Assembly: GCA_937886325.1 (NCBI GenBank)
Contig: CALABV010000106.1
Span: forward strand, 1 to 39,063
Direction of reading: 5' to 3'
Length of the DNA stretch: 39,063 bases
DNA from: an uncultured Geobacter sp.
GTDB lineage: Bacteria > Desulfobacterota > Desulfuromonadia > Geobacterales > Geobacteraceae
A model generated the notes under the pieces. It saw only the letters and a program-made list of their open reading frames with translations, was not told the DNA's origin and searched no databases. Made by a program: the position numbers and the translations under genes. This document shows, one piece after another, positions 22,999 to 30,771 of the stretch (positions within the stretch are counted from its first letter, which is position 1; each line of letters opens with the position of its first letter).

Positions 22999-23625
22999 AT
23001 GATGCTCGCGGTTCTGGTGTCTATGGTCGAGCTTGCGGTCATCCTGTTCCAGGAGCTGATGAAACCGCCGGTCTTCCTTCTGAATATTGAAGAGATGTTG
23101 GAGGTGTTCGGCTTCTTCCTGATGGTGCTCATCGGTCTGAAACTGCTCGAAAGCATCAAGGCAAACCTGGGGGAGGACCGGGTGCACGCCGAGGTGGTTT
23201 TTCTGGCGGCAATCGCTGCCATGGCACGGAAGGTCATCATTGCAGACTTCAAAGACATCGTACCGGAGATGCTGTACGGAGTCGCCGCCGTAATCATCGC
23301 CCTGGCGAGCGGCTATTATCTCGTGCGCCGCGCCCTTCATCTGCAACCACGCGACAAAGGGAAGAAAAAAGACGCGGAACATCTCCCGTTACAGGTCATC
23401 CCGTCGCAACATTTTTCCAAAACCTGGTTACGGCCGTCCCGCGGAACCCCGGTTACGCTTGACCTTCCGGTATACCACCGGTACCAGCGCGAAAAGAGCC
23501 AGCAGAAGCAGGGACCCCGTTACCCTTGGCGTCAGTATGTCGCCGATGCTGTTCACGGCGACAAGACCGGCGCCTGCATTGCAATAGACGACCCCCGCAG
23601 GAAGAATGCCAATCAGCGTCGCTAA
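22999..23625 (+). CDS. PsiE-like paralogue, damaged at both ends (possible pseudogene)
   Basis: The core (about 120 residues) closely follows the copy at 21384-21833, including EMLEVFGFFLMVLIGLKLLE and HAEVVFLAAIAAMARKVII. The equivalent start would be the ATG at 22942, but the sixth codon is TAA (22957-22959), so translation could only begin at the ATG at 22999, losing the first 19 residues. At the other end the normal stop is lost: after KGKKKDAEH the frame runs about 80 codons more, through the antisense of the TVP38-type gene, overlapping it by 198 bp. That tail is unlikely to be selected. Either a recently decaying duplicate or a shortened but expressed variant. Confidence 0.5.
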   Translation: MMLAVLVSMVELAVILFQELMKPPVFLLNIEEMLEVFGFFLMVLIGLKLLESIKANLGEDRVHAEVVFLAAIAAMARKVIIADFKDIVPEMLYGVAAVIIALASGYYLVRRALHLQPRDKGKKKDAEHLPLQVIPSQHFSKTWLRPSRGTPVTLDLPVYHRYQREKSQQKQGPRYPWRQYVADAVHGDKTGACIAIDDPRRKNANQRR

Positions 23626-24132
23626 GAAGAATGTCCGCAGCGACATGCCGGTCATTGCGGCGGCAAGGTTGATCAGGGTAAAGGGAAAAATGGGTATCAG
23701 GCGCAGAAAGATCAGATGGCGGAATCCCTCGTGGGCAAGTTCCGCATTCACGGCATCCAGCCGCGTACCGAAGCGGCGCATGACGGCGTCCCGGAACATA
23801 TAGCGTGCGGCGAGGAAGGCCAGTGAGGCGCCGACAGCGGCGGCGATGGTGACGCACACGGTCCCCATGACGACCCCGAACACGGCGCCGGCCGCAAGAG
23901 ACAATACCAGCGGACCGGGAAGGGCCAGAGCGCTCAATGCAATATAGAGCAGCACGAATACGACCAGCGTGAGAAATCGGTGCGAGGAGTAGAATTCCGC
24001 AAGAGCTCTCCGTGCGTTTTCCCATGAATCAAGCGACGCGTATCTTCCCAGGTCAAAAGCAAAAAAAAGAACGGTCCCGAGTATTGCCAGAACAATGATA
24101 ATGGCTTTGCTGACGTTCCATTGTATCGGCAT
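23428..24132 (-). CDS. TVP38/TMEM64 (VTT/DedA-like) membrane protein
   Basis: 234 residues from the ATG at 24132, chosen because GAGAAGGGG lies upstream; the frame could begin 20 codons earlier without a site. Five or six hydrophobic segments are present, with the VTT-domain core: ALPGPLVLSLAAGAVFG near 70-86, VGASLAFLAARYMFRD near 100-115 and the FLRLIPIFPF motif near 143. The VTT fold is related to DedA and to lipid scramblases of the TMEM41B/VMP1 group, so lipid handling in the inner membrane is possible. It is transcribed away from the universal stress protein gene; an extended -10 (TGCTATAGT on the minus strand, 24217-24209) is a candidate promoter. Confidence 0.85.
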   Translation of the reverse strand: MPIQWNVSKAIIIVLAILGTVLFFAFDLGRYASLDSWENARRALAEFYSSHRFLTLVVFVLLYIALSALALPGPLVLSLAAGAVFGVVMGTVCVTIAAAVGASLAFLAARYMFRDAVMRRFGTRLDAVNAELAHEGFRHLIFLRLIPIFPFTLINLAAAMTGMSLRTFFLATLIGILPAGVVYCNAGAGLVAVNSIGDILTPRVTGSLLLLALFALVPVVYRKVKRNRGSAGRP

Positions 24133-24208
24133 GTAACCATTTCCCCTTCTCGGACGTACGAGCGATTGATTGATTGTCCGGCCTTTCGCCATCGTTACGT
24201 ACAGAGTT

Positions 24209-24217
24209 ACTATAGCA
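24209..24217 (-). promoter_or_regulatory. Extended -10 promoter for the TVP38-type gene
   Basis: The minus strand reads TGCTATAGT, an extended -10 element (TG, one base, TATAGT), about 77 bp before the ATG at 24132. No good -35 hexamer lies at the usual distance, as expected for an extended -10 promoter. Confidence 0.4.
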
Positions 24218-24300
24218 CAGACAGGTCTTCGTTTCCGGACGACGAGCCCGCAAGACGCCCCTGCCGCCGCCTGACGCTGAAACGCGTCGTTTCGCCGGGA

Positions 24301-24328
24301 TTGTCAGGGCATCATATCCGGATATACT
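24301..24328 (+). promoter_or_regulatory. Sigma-70 promoter for the universal stress protein gene
   Basis: TTGTCA (24301-24306), 16 bp, TATACT (24323-24328), identical in both hexamers and spacing to the SYLF promoter. The start would be near 24335, giving a leader of about 29 nt before the ATG at 24364. Confidence 0.65.
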
Positions 24329-24363
24329 TCGTAGAAAATTCCATATCCAAGGCGGAATATCCA

Positions 24364-25221
24364 ATGTTCAGAAAAATACTTGTCTGCTCCGACACCTCGC
24401 CGGCGTCCGACGCGTTGATCCGGTGCGCGGGTGCATTGAAAACCATCGGCCTGGAGGAAGCCGTCCTTGCCCATGTTCTTCGGGCTGTTGATCCCGATGG
24501 ATTGGACGCCCTCATCTCCGGTGAAGCACAACCGCCGCTGACCAGGCAACGGGAGGAGCTGGAGCGGATGGGGATCAGGGTGATCACGGAAACTCCCGTT
24601 GATTTCGAACCGGCCCGGGCCCTTGCCGACTTGGCGGAAAAGCATGATGTGTCGGCTGTTTTCATCGGTTCGCACGGCAAGGGCATCATCCGCTCGGCGG
24701 TGTTGGGCAGTGTCGCCGCGAAGCTGCTGCAGCTCGTCAACAAACCTGTCTTGCTGATCCGCGTCACCCTCCTGGAGGAAGGAAGATGCCGGACCCTGTG
24801 CTGCAACATGTTTACCAGGGTCCTCTTTCCCACCGACTTCTCCGAGGCCGCGGAACAGGCCTTGAACTATCTGGGCAAAATCGCCGCCGACACGGCGTGT
24901 CCGGTAACAATGCTGCACGTCATCGAAGAGAAAACGGCCGACGACGAGGCCGCGGAACACTTGCTGGAAAGCACCCGTTTCCTCATTGAGTCGAAAAAGC
25001 GGCGCCTGGAAACACTGGGCGCTTCAACGGTCGACAACCTCCTCGTGTCCGGCGAACCAGCCAAGGAAATCCTCGCCGCGGCAAAGGAAGGCAATTTCTC
25101 CCTTATCGTCATGGGAAGTACGGGAAAGGGGCTCGTGCAGGGAATGCTGCTGGGAAGCGTATCCAACGAGGTGACTCGTCATGCCGACGTGCCGGTGTTG
25201 CTGATACCGGCCGTCCCGTAG
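24364..25221 (+). CDS. Tandem universal stress protein (two UspA domains)
   Basis: 285 residues from the ATG at 24364, which fits the promoter and an upstream AAGGCGG. Two UspA domains: residues 1-140 (starts MFRKILVCSDTS) and about 150-285 (starts MFTRVLFPTDFSEAAEQA). Each ends in the ATP-binding pattern G-2x-G-9x-G(S/T): GSHGKGIIRSAVLGS in the first and GSTGKGLVQGMLLGS in the second, so both halves probably bind ATP. Such proteins accumulate in growth arrest, osmotic and envelope stress. The partially divergent gene encodes a TVP38-type membrane protein. Confidence 0.92.
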   Translation: MFRKILVCSDTSPASDALIRCAGALKTIGLEEAVLAHVLRAVDPDGLDALISGEAQPPLTRQREELERMGIRVITETPVDFEPARALADLAEKHDVSAVFIGSHGKGIIRSAVLGSVAAKLLQLVNKPVLLIRVTLLEEGRCRTLCCNMFTRVLFPTDFSEAAEQALNYLGKIAADTACPVTMLHVIEEKTADDEAAEHLLESTRFLIESKKRRLETLGASTVDNLLVSGEPAKEILAAAKEGNFSLIVMGSTGKGLVQGMLLGSVSNEVTRHADVPVLLIPAVP

Positions 25222-25224
25222 ACA

Positions 25225-25246
25225 GGAACGGTTTCGGCCGTTTTTC
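25225..25246 (+). terminator. Weak terminator or attenuator after the universal stress protein gene
   Basis: Short stem AACGG (25227-25231) / CCGTT (25238-25242) with a TTTCGG loop, merging into TTTTTC. The stem is small, so some read-through into the Cache-like gene 20 bp downstream is likely. Confidence 0.35.
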
Positions 25247-25264
25247 TACAACAGGAGGTACAAA

Positions 25265-25903
25265 GTGACGACGGAAAATGATGAATCGCCGGAAAGAGCT
25301 CCAATGACGGAATCCCCCCCTGCCGCGGAGCGTGAAAACCCGCGCCAGGACACGGGCCGGGAAGAACCGCGGCTGAAAAAGAGCCCTCTGGTTATCCTGT
25401 TTCGCCACTGGCGTCTCCTGGGAGTTCTGGCGCTGGTTCTGGCGGTTGCCGGTACCTACCTCTGGAAGAATGTCGCCGTTTCCAGAGCGAAAGAGCAGCT
25501 GAGCCGACGGGCCGGCCAGGTACTTGCCGAGCAGCACAAATCGTTCCTGCGCCTGGCGGCCGTGCCGCTGGTCTGGACGATACGGAGCGAAATGATGCGG
25601 GGCAATTACGACCAGATAAACCAGTACCTGGCGCAGTTCGTCAGGGAACCGAACATGAAGGAAGTGCTGGTCGCCCGGGCGGACGGACGGATCGTTGCCG
25701 CCAGCAACAAGAAGCGCGATGGTGCGATGGTTACCGACCTCTTTCCGCCGGAGACGCCGAAGGTTGATACGATAACGGTAACCACCCGACAGGACGGCAT
25801 GTTCGTCGTCGCAGCGCCGATTATGGGATTGAATGACAAACTTGGAGTGCTGATTCTGGTTGCCGCCCCCCCGGACGATACCCTGGGAGCACCGTCCCGG
25901 TAA
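25265..25903 (+). CDS. Single-pass membrane protein with Cache-like periplasmic domain
   Basis: 212 residues starting with GTG at 25265, chosen for AGGAGG 6 nt upstream. Residues 1-45 are polar and cytoplasmic, 51-67 form one membrane helix, and the rest faces the periplasm. That part has the feel of a Cache/PDC sensor fold: a long helix ending in QINQYLAQFVREP, then KEVLVARADGRIVAASN and a final strand LGVLILVAAP. No second helix or signalling output follows, so it is a sensor domain without a transmitter. The start of a broken Na+/phosphate cotransporter lies 66 bp downstream, so it may once have regulated that transporter. Function unknown. Confidence 0.65.
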   Translation: MTTENDESPERAPMTESPPAAERENPRQDTGREEPRLKKSPLVILFRHWRLLGVLALVLAVAGTYLWKNVAVSRAKEQLSRRAGQVLAEQHKSFLRLAAVPLVWTIRSEMMRGNYDQINQYLAQFVREPNMKEVLVARADGRIVAASNKKRDGAMVTDLFPPETPKVDTITVTTRQDGMFVVAAPIMGLNDKLGVLILVAAPPDDTLGAPSR

Positions 25904-25969
25904 CCGCCTGCGCTGCAATGATCCGTCAGCCACGGCCGCCAACCCGCCCACAGCTTGCAGGAGATCGCC

Positions 25970-26369
25970 ATGACAGTTCTCTTGTTCAAACTCATCGGCG
26001 GCATGGGCGGCCTTTCCGGCCTGTTCAATCTCTCGCAGCTGGCCGCCGTCAGCGTGACTCGGCATGGAATAACGATGCTGATCGGTGCGGCAATGACGGT
26101 AATCATGCAGTCATCCAGCGCCGCGGTAGCGACAACCCTAACGGCTCTGCACACCGGTTCGATTAATTTCGAGCAGGCGGCCGCGCCGCCTCAAACAGAC
26201 CGCCGACGGCATCCTGGAGCCGGAAACCACCCTCACTACCCTGGATGCCCTGCGATGGCTGAACCGCATCGCATACCACACCTGGCGTATCTGCCTGTAT
26301 CTGGGAAACAACGTTGTATCCAGCCAAGCGCACGTGGACGAAATGAAAACGGAAGATCTGAATCCATGA
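25970..26369 (+). pseudogene. Remnant of a Na+/phosphate cotransporter with PhoU-like tail
   Basis: Frame one (from the ATG at 25970, GCAGGAGATCGCC upstream) gives LLFKLIGGMGG and TVIMQSSSAAVATTLTAL, the QSSS hallmark of Na/Pi cotransporter (NptA/PF02690) proteins, then GSINFEQAA. Past about 26180 the coding signal moves to another frame, with RLKQTADGILEPETT and LDALRWLNRIAYHTWRIC ending at the TGA at 26367-26369, which resembles the C-terminal PhoU-like helices of the same family. Full-length relatives have over 500 residues; only about 130 codons remain, so an internal deletion with frame change removed most of the membrane domain. The gap from here to 26503 holds nothing else I can assign. 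Confidence 0.65.
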
Positions 26370-26503
26370 CCTCTTTACGGATTCAGCAAAGGGTAGACAC
26401 TGATGCCGTTAACGGTTAACCGCACGCTCCCGGACACCGCGGCGGCAATGCCCGCCTTGACACTGCATACCTGACTCAACTACATTCAATAGCAGAGGAA
26501 GCA

Positions 26504-27367
26504 ATGTCAGACGCCGTCCGTACCATAAACGACGCCCTTGAAAAACTCCCCAGGTGGGCCGCTATACTTGTTGGTCTTCTTTTCATTGCGGCAGTGGGCT
26601 TCTTTGACATCATCACCGGTCCCGACTATTCGTTTTCACTTTTCTACCTGGTCGGCGTAGTATTTACCGCCTGGTATGCCGGCAGGAAACCGGCAATTTT
26701 CATGGCAGGCATCGGGACGGTGATATGGCTTATCGCCACCCTTGCAGGGAGAAAGTACTCGGAATACCCCTTGTCGCTCTTCTGGAATGACTTGGCGGAA
26801 CTGGGTCTGTTCATCTTCGCGGCCTTTATCATATCCACCCTCAAGGAATTGCTTGCCCGGGCAGAGGAATATTCCAGAACGGACCACCTGACCGGCATAG
26901 CCAACCGGAGGCGTTTCTATGAACAGGCTGAAGAAGAGATCCGCAGAATTCGACGCTACCGGGATCCCTTTACCCTTTTGTATATCGACATCGATAATTT
27001 CAAGACCGTCAACGACACCCTCGGTCACAACGAGGGGGACCGGCTGCTCCTTTCGGTCGCTTCGACCATGCGGATTATCTTCAGGGAAAGCGACACGGTT
27101 GCCCGTCTTGGCGGTGATGAATTCGGCCTCATCCTGCCGAAGACAGGTGAACAAGAAGCTGTGACGGTTGCCGGAAAGATGCGCGCCGCTCTCAAGGCGA
27201 TAGTTGAAGAAAAATGGCCGGTAACCTTCAGCATCGGAATGATAACCTATCGGGAAGCCCCGGCAAGCACCGACGAGATGGTCCTTGCCGCAGACCATCT
27301 CATGTATGAGGTGAAAAGCACCGGCAAAAACGAAATACGGCATCGTGTCGTGCCTGAATCGGAATAG
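26504..27367 (+). CDS. Membrane-bound diguanylate cyclase
   Basis: 287 residues. Three or four membrane helices (about 18-40, 44-60, 62-82, 95-113) form a small sensor, followed by a GGDEF domain (about 120-285). The active-site motif GGDEF (203-207) is intact and the inhibitory I-site RESD (194-197) lies five residues before it, so the enzyme should make cyclic-di-GMP from GTP with product inhibition. The domain opens with DHLTGIANRRRF and has YIDIDNFKTVND for metal binding. The ATG at 26504 has AGAGGAAG upstream. Between the broken Na/Pi cotransporter and htpX; the sensed signal is unknown. Confidence 0.93.
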   Translation: MSDAVRTINDALEKLPRWAAILVGLLFIAAVGFFDIITGPDYSFSLFYLVGVVFTAWYAGRKPAIFMAGIGTVIWLIATLAGRKYSEYPLSLFWNDLAELGLFIFAAFIISTLKELLARAEEYSRTDHLTGIANRRRFYEQAEEEIRRIRRYRDPFTLLYIDIDNFKTVNDTLGHNEGDRLLLSVASTMRIIFRESDTVARLGGDEFGLILPKTGEQEAVTVAGKMRAALKAIVEEKWPVTFSIGMITYREAPASTDEMVLAADHLMYEVKSTGKNEIRHRVVPESE

Positions 27368-27448
27368 AACAATGGAAGGTTCTTGTTGCCTGTTCCATCA
27401 GAGGAAACAAAGAACTCGCCGTAACGGACGACACAGGAGAGAGAACCA

Positions 27449-28333
27449 ATGTTCAAGAGAATCACACTGTTCCTGATCACCAACCTGGCAATCATCTTCG
27501 TCCTCAGTATCGTTCTCAATCTGCTCGGGATTGGACCGATGCTGGATGAGCAGGGCCTGAACCTGGCCAATTTGATTGCCTTTGCCGCGTTATTCGGTTT
27601 TGGCGGCTCACTCATCTCTCTGGCGATTTCCAAATGGACCGCCAAGCGCCTCACCGGCGCACGGGTGATTGTCCAGCCGGCGACCGAACTGGAAGTGTGG
27701 CTGGTGGAAACGGTCCGCCGTCAGGCGCGGAAGGCCGGGGTCGGCATGCCCGAGGTGGCGATCTACGAGGCGCCGGACGTCAACGCCTTTGCCACCGGCA
27801 TGAGCCGCAACAATGCGCTGGTAGCGGTGAGCGCCGGCCTGCTGAGAACCATGGACCGCCATGAAGCTGAAGCGGTTCTGGCCCACGAGATAAGTCACGT
27901 GGCCAACGGCGACATGATCACCCTGGCGCTGATCCAGGGGGTCGTGAACACCTTTGTCATCGTTGCCTCGCGCGTGGTGGGCTATCTGGTGGACCGGGTG
28001 GTGTTCCGGACCGAACGGGGCCATGGCCCCGGCTTTTTTATCACCACCTTGATAGCCCAGATGGTATTCGGCATCCTGGCCAGTATCATCGTTTTCTGGT
28101 TCAGCCGGCAGCGGGAGTTTCGCGCCGATGCGGGCGCGGCAGGGCTTGCGGGACGGGAGAAGATGGTTGCGGCGCTGGAAACTTTGCGCCGGAGCGCGGG
28201 ACAACCGCACCTGCCGGACCAGATGGCTGCCTTCGGTATCTCGGGCACGGCCGGAGGAGGGCTGAGGCGTCTGTTCATGACCCATCCGCCGCTGGAGGAG
28301 CGGATCGAAGCCCTCAAGAGAGGAAGAGGATAG
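27449..28333 (+). CDS. htpX: Membrane zinc metalloprotease HtpX
   Basis: 294 residues, family-typical. Two N-terminal membrane helices (about 5-27 and 37-60), zinc-binding HEISH (146-150), two further hydrophobic segments (about 163-180 and 195-215) and a third zinc ligand Glu in QREFRADAGAA near 224. HtpX degrades damaged inner-membrane proteins with FtsH. The ATG at 27449 has AGGAGAGAG upstream. It converges on nhaA with 79 bp between the stop codons. An envelope stress role fits the surrounding genes. Confidence 0.94.
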   Translation: MFKRITLFLITNLAIIFVLSIVLNLLGIGPMLDEQGLNLANLIAFAALFGFGGSLISLAISKWTAKRLTGARVIVQPATELEVWLVETVRRQARKAGVGMPEVAIYEAPDVNAFATGMSRNNALVAVSAGLLRTMDRHEAEAVLAHEISHVANGDMITLALIQGVVNTFVIVASRVVGYLVDRVVFRTERGHGPGFFITTLIAQMVFGILASIIVFWFSRQREFRADAGAAGLAGREKMVAALETLRRSAGQPHLPDQMAAFGISGTAGGGLRRLFMTHPPLEERIEALKRGRG

Positions 28334-28340
28334 GACGTTT

Positions 28341-28366
28341 GCGGGATGTCCCGGCAGCTTTTTTTG
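28341..28366 (+). terminator. Possible terminator after htpX
   Basis: A short hairpin CGGG-ATGT-CCCG (28342-28353) is followed after five bases by a run of seven T (28359-28365). The gap between stem and T-run makes it weak. A perfect palindrome AACCGCGGTT lies just beyond (28368-28377). Confidence 0.3.
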
Positions 28367-28412
28367 AAACCGCGGTTCGGACATGTCTTCGCGGCACTGC
28401 CGTCGCATGCGC

Positions 28413-29561
28413 CTATACCCTTTTGCGGATACCCGCGAATCTCGCCAGGACAATCGCCACGGGAAACGCCGCGATGCTGAACATGGCGCCCATCTTGGCC
28501 GCGCCCTGGATGCCGGGATCGGTGAACGCCTCGCCCGCCACGAACAGGGCCACGGTGAAGCCGATACCCGCAATCACCCCGGCCATCATCAGGTCGCGTT
28601 TCTTCATGCCGTCCGGCAGGGGAAAGCCCAGCTTCTTCCCGAGAAATCCGAAGGAGAAAATGCCGATCGTCTTGCCCGTCAGCAGGGACAGGAAAACCAG
28701 CCAGGTGGCCGTGCCGACCCCGGAGAACGCGACTCCGGCATTTGCCAGCCCGAACATGAACAGCCCGAAATCCACGATGATCTTCCAGTCATGCTCGAAA
28801 CGCGACAGGGTCGAACGGTCGGACGGGTCTTCTTCGAAGAGGTGCCTGGACTCGCGGTACCTGTGAGGGAAAAACGGCACGATGAAAACCAGGGCCAGGG
28901 CGGGATGGAGGTGGGCCTCGTGGAGCCCGAACCAGCTCGGCACGCCGCCCAGCAGCAGGTACGGCCAGTAGCTCTTCACCTTCGCGCTCCGCAGGATCCA
29001 GGCAACACCCATCCCGGCCATGGTCAGCAGCAACCAGAGGGGCTCCGCCGGAACAGACGGATCAGGGTAGAAAATGGCGATGATGGCCAGGCCGATGGCG
29101 TCGTCGGCGATGGCGAGGAGCAGAAGGAAGGAGATGGCGGGATGGCCGTCTCCGAACACGAGGCGCGCCGCCAGCCAGGCCAGGGCGATATCCGTGGCCG
29201 TGGGAATGCCCCAGCCGTTGGTGAAGGTCGGCGCGCCGAACAGCCAGTTGAGCAGAAAATAGACCGCCACCGGGCCGAGCACTCCGCCGAGTGTGGCCAG
29301 GAGCGGGTTGATCGCCTTGCGCGGCGGGTTCAGATCTCCGCCGGGGAGACAGCTCTGGGTGATCTCCACGGCGGCGATGCCGAAAAAGAACACCATGAAA
29401 AGTTCGTTGGTAACAAAGTGGAAGCTGAAGGGGCCGAAGAAATGGTTATGGTCGAAGTACGCGTACCCCGCGGGATCCAGATTCGCCCACAGGACCGCGA
29501 CCACAACCCCGGCGATGAGCGGGACGGAGAATTCCCGGAGCAGATTGATTCTCTTTCTCAT
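28413..29561 (-). CDS. nhaA: Na+/H+ antiporter NhaA
   Basis: 382 residues with about eleven membrane helices. NhaA hallmarks are visible: WGIPTATDIALAW with the paired-region Asp, then FLLLLAIADDAIGL with the adjacent Asp-Asp pair of the ion site, and a C-terminal ATWLVFLSLLTGKTIGI. It exchanges two H+ for one Na+ and supports growth at high sodium or alkaline pH. The ATG at 29561 overlaps the stop codon of the cupin gene by 4 bp (ATGA), so it is translationally coupled to the rfb genes, an unusual place for nhaA. No separate promoter is obvious. Confidence 0.94.
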   Translation of the reverse strand: MRKRINLLREFSVPLIAGVVVAVLWANLDPAGYAYFDHNHFFGPFSFHFVTNELFMVFFFGIAAVEITQSCLPGGDLNPPRKAINPLLATLGGVLGPVAVYFLLNWLFGAPTFTNGWGIPTATDIALAWLAARLVFGDGHPAISFLLLLAIADDAIGLAIIAIFYPDPSVPAEPLWLLLTMAGMGVAWILRSAKVKSYWPYLLLGGVPSWFGLHEAHLHPALALVFIVPFFPHRYRESRHLFEEDPSDRSTLSRFEHDWKIIVDFGLFMFGLANAGVAFSGVGTATWLVFLSLLTGKTIGIFSFGFLGKKLGFPLPDGMKKRDLMMAGVIAGIGFTVALFVAGEAFTDPGIQGAAKMGAMFSIAAFPVAIVLARFAGIRKRV

Positions 29562-29941
29562 CGATTATCCGTCCCCGGGGCCGTCGGCTCCCCCTCTGCA
29601 TCCGCGCGGCGGTAATCGTCGTCGAAGCGCACGATGTCGTCCTCGCCCAGGTATTCGCCGCTCTGCACCTCGATGATGATGAGGGGAATGATTCCCGGAT
29701 TTTCCAATCGGTGGAGCTTTCCCATGGGGATGAAGGTGGACTCGTTGACGTTGACGATGGCTACCGATTCGCCGTTGGTGACCCGTGCGGTGCCGGATAC
29801 CACGATCCAGTGTTCGCTCCGGTGGTGGTGCATCTGGAGAGAGAGACGGTGACCGGGCGTTACCTCTATCCTCTTTATCTTGTAATTCTTATTTTCTTCC
29901 AGGACGGTGTAGCTGCCCCAGGGGCGTTCACCTCTCTCCAT
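29558..29941 (-). CDS. Cupin, mannose-6-phosphate isomerase type II C-terminal-like
   Basis: 127 residues from the ATG at 29941 (AGGAAG upstream); the frame is open further but that part is the shadow of rfbD. It matches the stand-alone C-terminal cupin of bifunctional ManC/type II phosphomannose isomerase: RPWGSYTVLEE at the start, IEVTPGHRLSLQMHHHRSEH with the metal-binding His cluster, WIVVSGTARVTNG, and GKLHRLENPG. It probably isomerises mannose-6-phosphate and fructose-6-phosphate or a related sugar. It starts 2 bp after rfbD ends and overlaps nhaA by 4 bp. Confidence 0.88.
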   Translation of the reverse strand: MERGERPWGSYTVLEENKNYKIKRIEVTPGHRLSLQMHHHRSEHWIVVSGTARVTNGESVAIVNVNESTFIPMGKLHRLENPGIIPLIIIEVQSGEYLGEDDIVRFDDDYRRADAEGEPTAPGTDNR

Positions 29942-29943
29942 GG

Positions 29944-30771
29944 CTACTTCCTCTCTTTCAGGTATTTTTTCAGGGCCTCGTCCCACCCTTCTACCACGAA
30001 GCCGGTATCCCGCGTCATCTTCGAGCAGTCCAGTACGGAATAGCGGGGCCGGGGCGCGGGCCGCCCCAGTTCCTCGGTAGTGATGGGCCTGACCCGCGTC
30101 TGTAACCCAGCCTCCCGGAAAATGACCCGGCTGAAATGGCACCAGGAGCAGAAACCGGAATTGGCAGCATGATAGGTTCCCCGCCGGTCGTTCTCTATCA
30201 GGGAACGGATGGCAAGACAAAGGTCCACGGTCCATGTGGGCGATCCCACCTGGTCGTGAACCACCGCGACCTCGTCCCGTTCCCGGCCGAGCCGGAGCAT
30301 GGTCTCCACGAAATTTTTCCCGTGGATGCCGTACAGCCACTGGGTGCGCACAATCAGGTGGTCGGGATTGAGTCGCGCGTTCTCCTCCCCTGCCAGCTTG
30401 GAAAGGCCGTAGACGCTCAGGGGATGCACCGGATCGTCCTCATTCCACGGCGTCCCCTTGCTCCCGTCAAACACGTAGTCGGAACTGACCTGCACCAGCT
30501 TGGCGCCGACCTCCCGCGTCGCCAGGGCCAGGTTACGCACCCCGTCGCCGTTAACGGAGAACGCCCTCTCGCGCTCCGTCTCGCAGCCGTCCACGTCGGT
30601 ATAGGCGATGGCGTTGATGACAACCTTGGGCCTGAGTTCCGTCAGGACTTTCGATACCGAAACAGGGTCCGCGATCTCCATCTCGTGGTGGTGCACGCCA
30701 CGGGCCGTATCACCGAAGACCTCCAGCAGATCCCGTCCGAGCATGCCCCGCGCGCCGGCAACGAGTATCAT
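29944..30771 (-). CDS. rfbD: dTDP-4-dehydrorhamnose reductase
   Basis: 275 residues from the ATG at 30771, whose A is the last base of the rfbB stop codon (TGATG). Rossmann motif GARGMLG near residue 6, VINAIAYTDVDGCE near 52-65, VSSDYVFDGSKGTP near 98 and the catalytic pair in YGLSKLAGE near 123. It reduces dTDP-4-keto-L-rhamnose to dTDP-L-rhamnose with NAD(P)H for O-antigen or exopolysaccharide. rfbA and rfbC are not beside it, so those steps must be encoded elsewhere. Confidence 0.93.
   Translation of the reverse strand: MILVAGARGMLGRDLLEVFGDTARGVHHHEMEIADPVSVSKVLTELRPKVVINAIAYTDVDGCETERERAFSVNGDGVRNLALATREVGAKLVQVSSDYVFDGSKGTPWNEDDPVHPLSVYGLSKLAGEENARLNPDHLIVRTQWLYGIHGKNFVETMLRLGRERDEVAVVHDQVGSPTWTVDLCLAIRSLIENDRRGTYHAANSGFCSWCHFSRVIFREAGLQTRVRPITTEELGRPAPRPRYSVLDCSKMTRDTGFVVEGWDEALKKYLKERK

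Noticed and set aside
28383..29615. 410-codon plus-strand frame
   Set aside because: Antisense shadow of nhaA; the sequence is low-complexity charged residues without family features.
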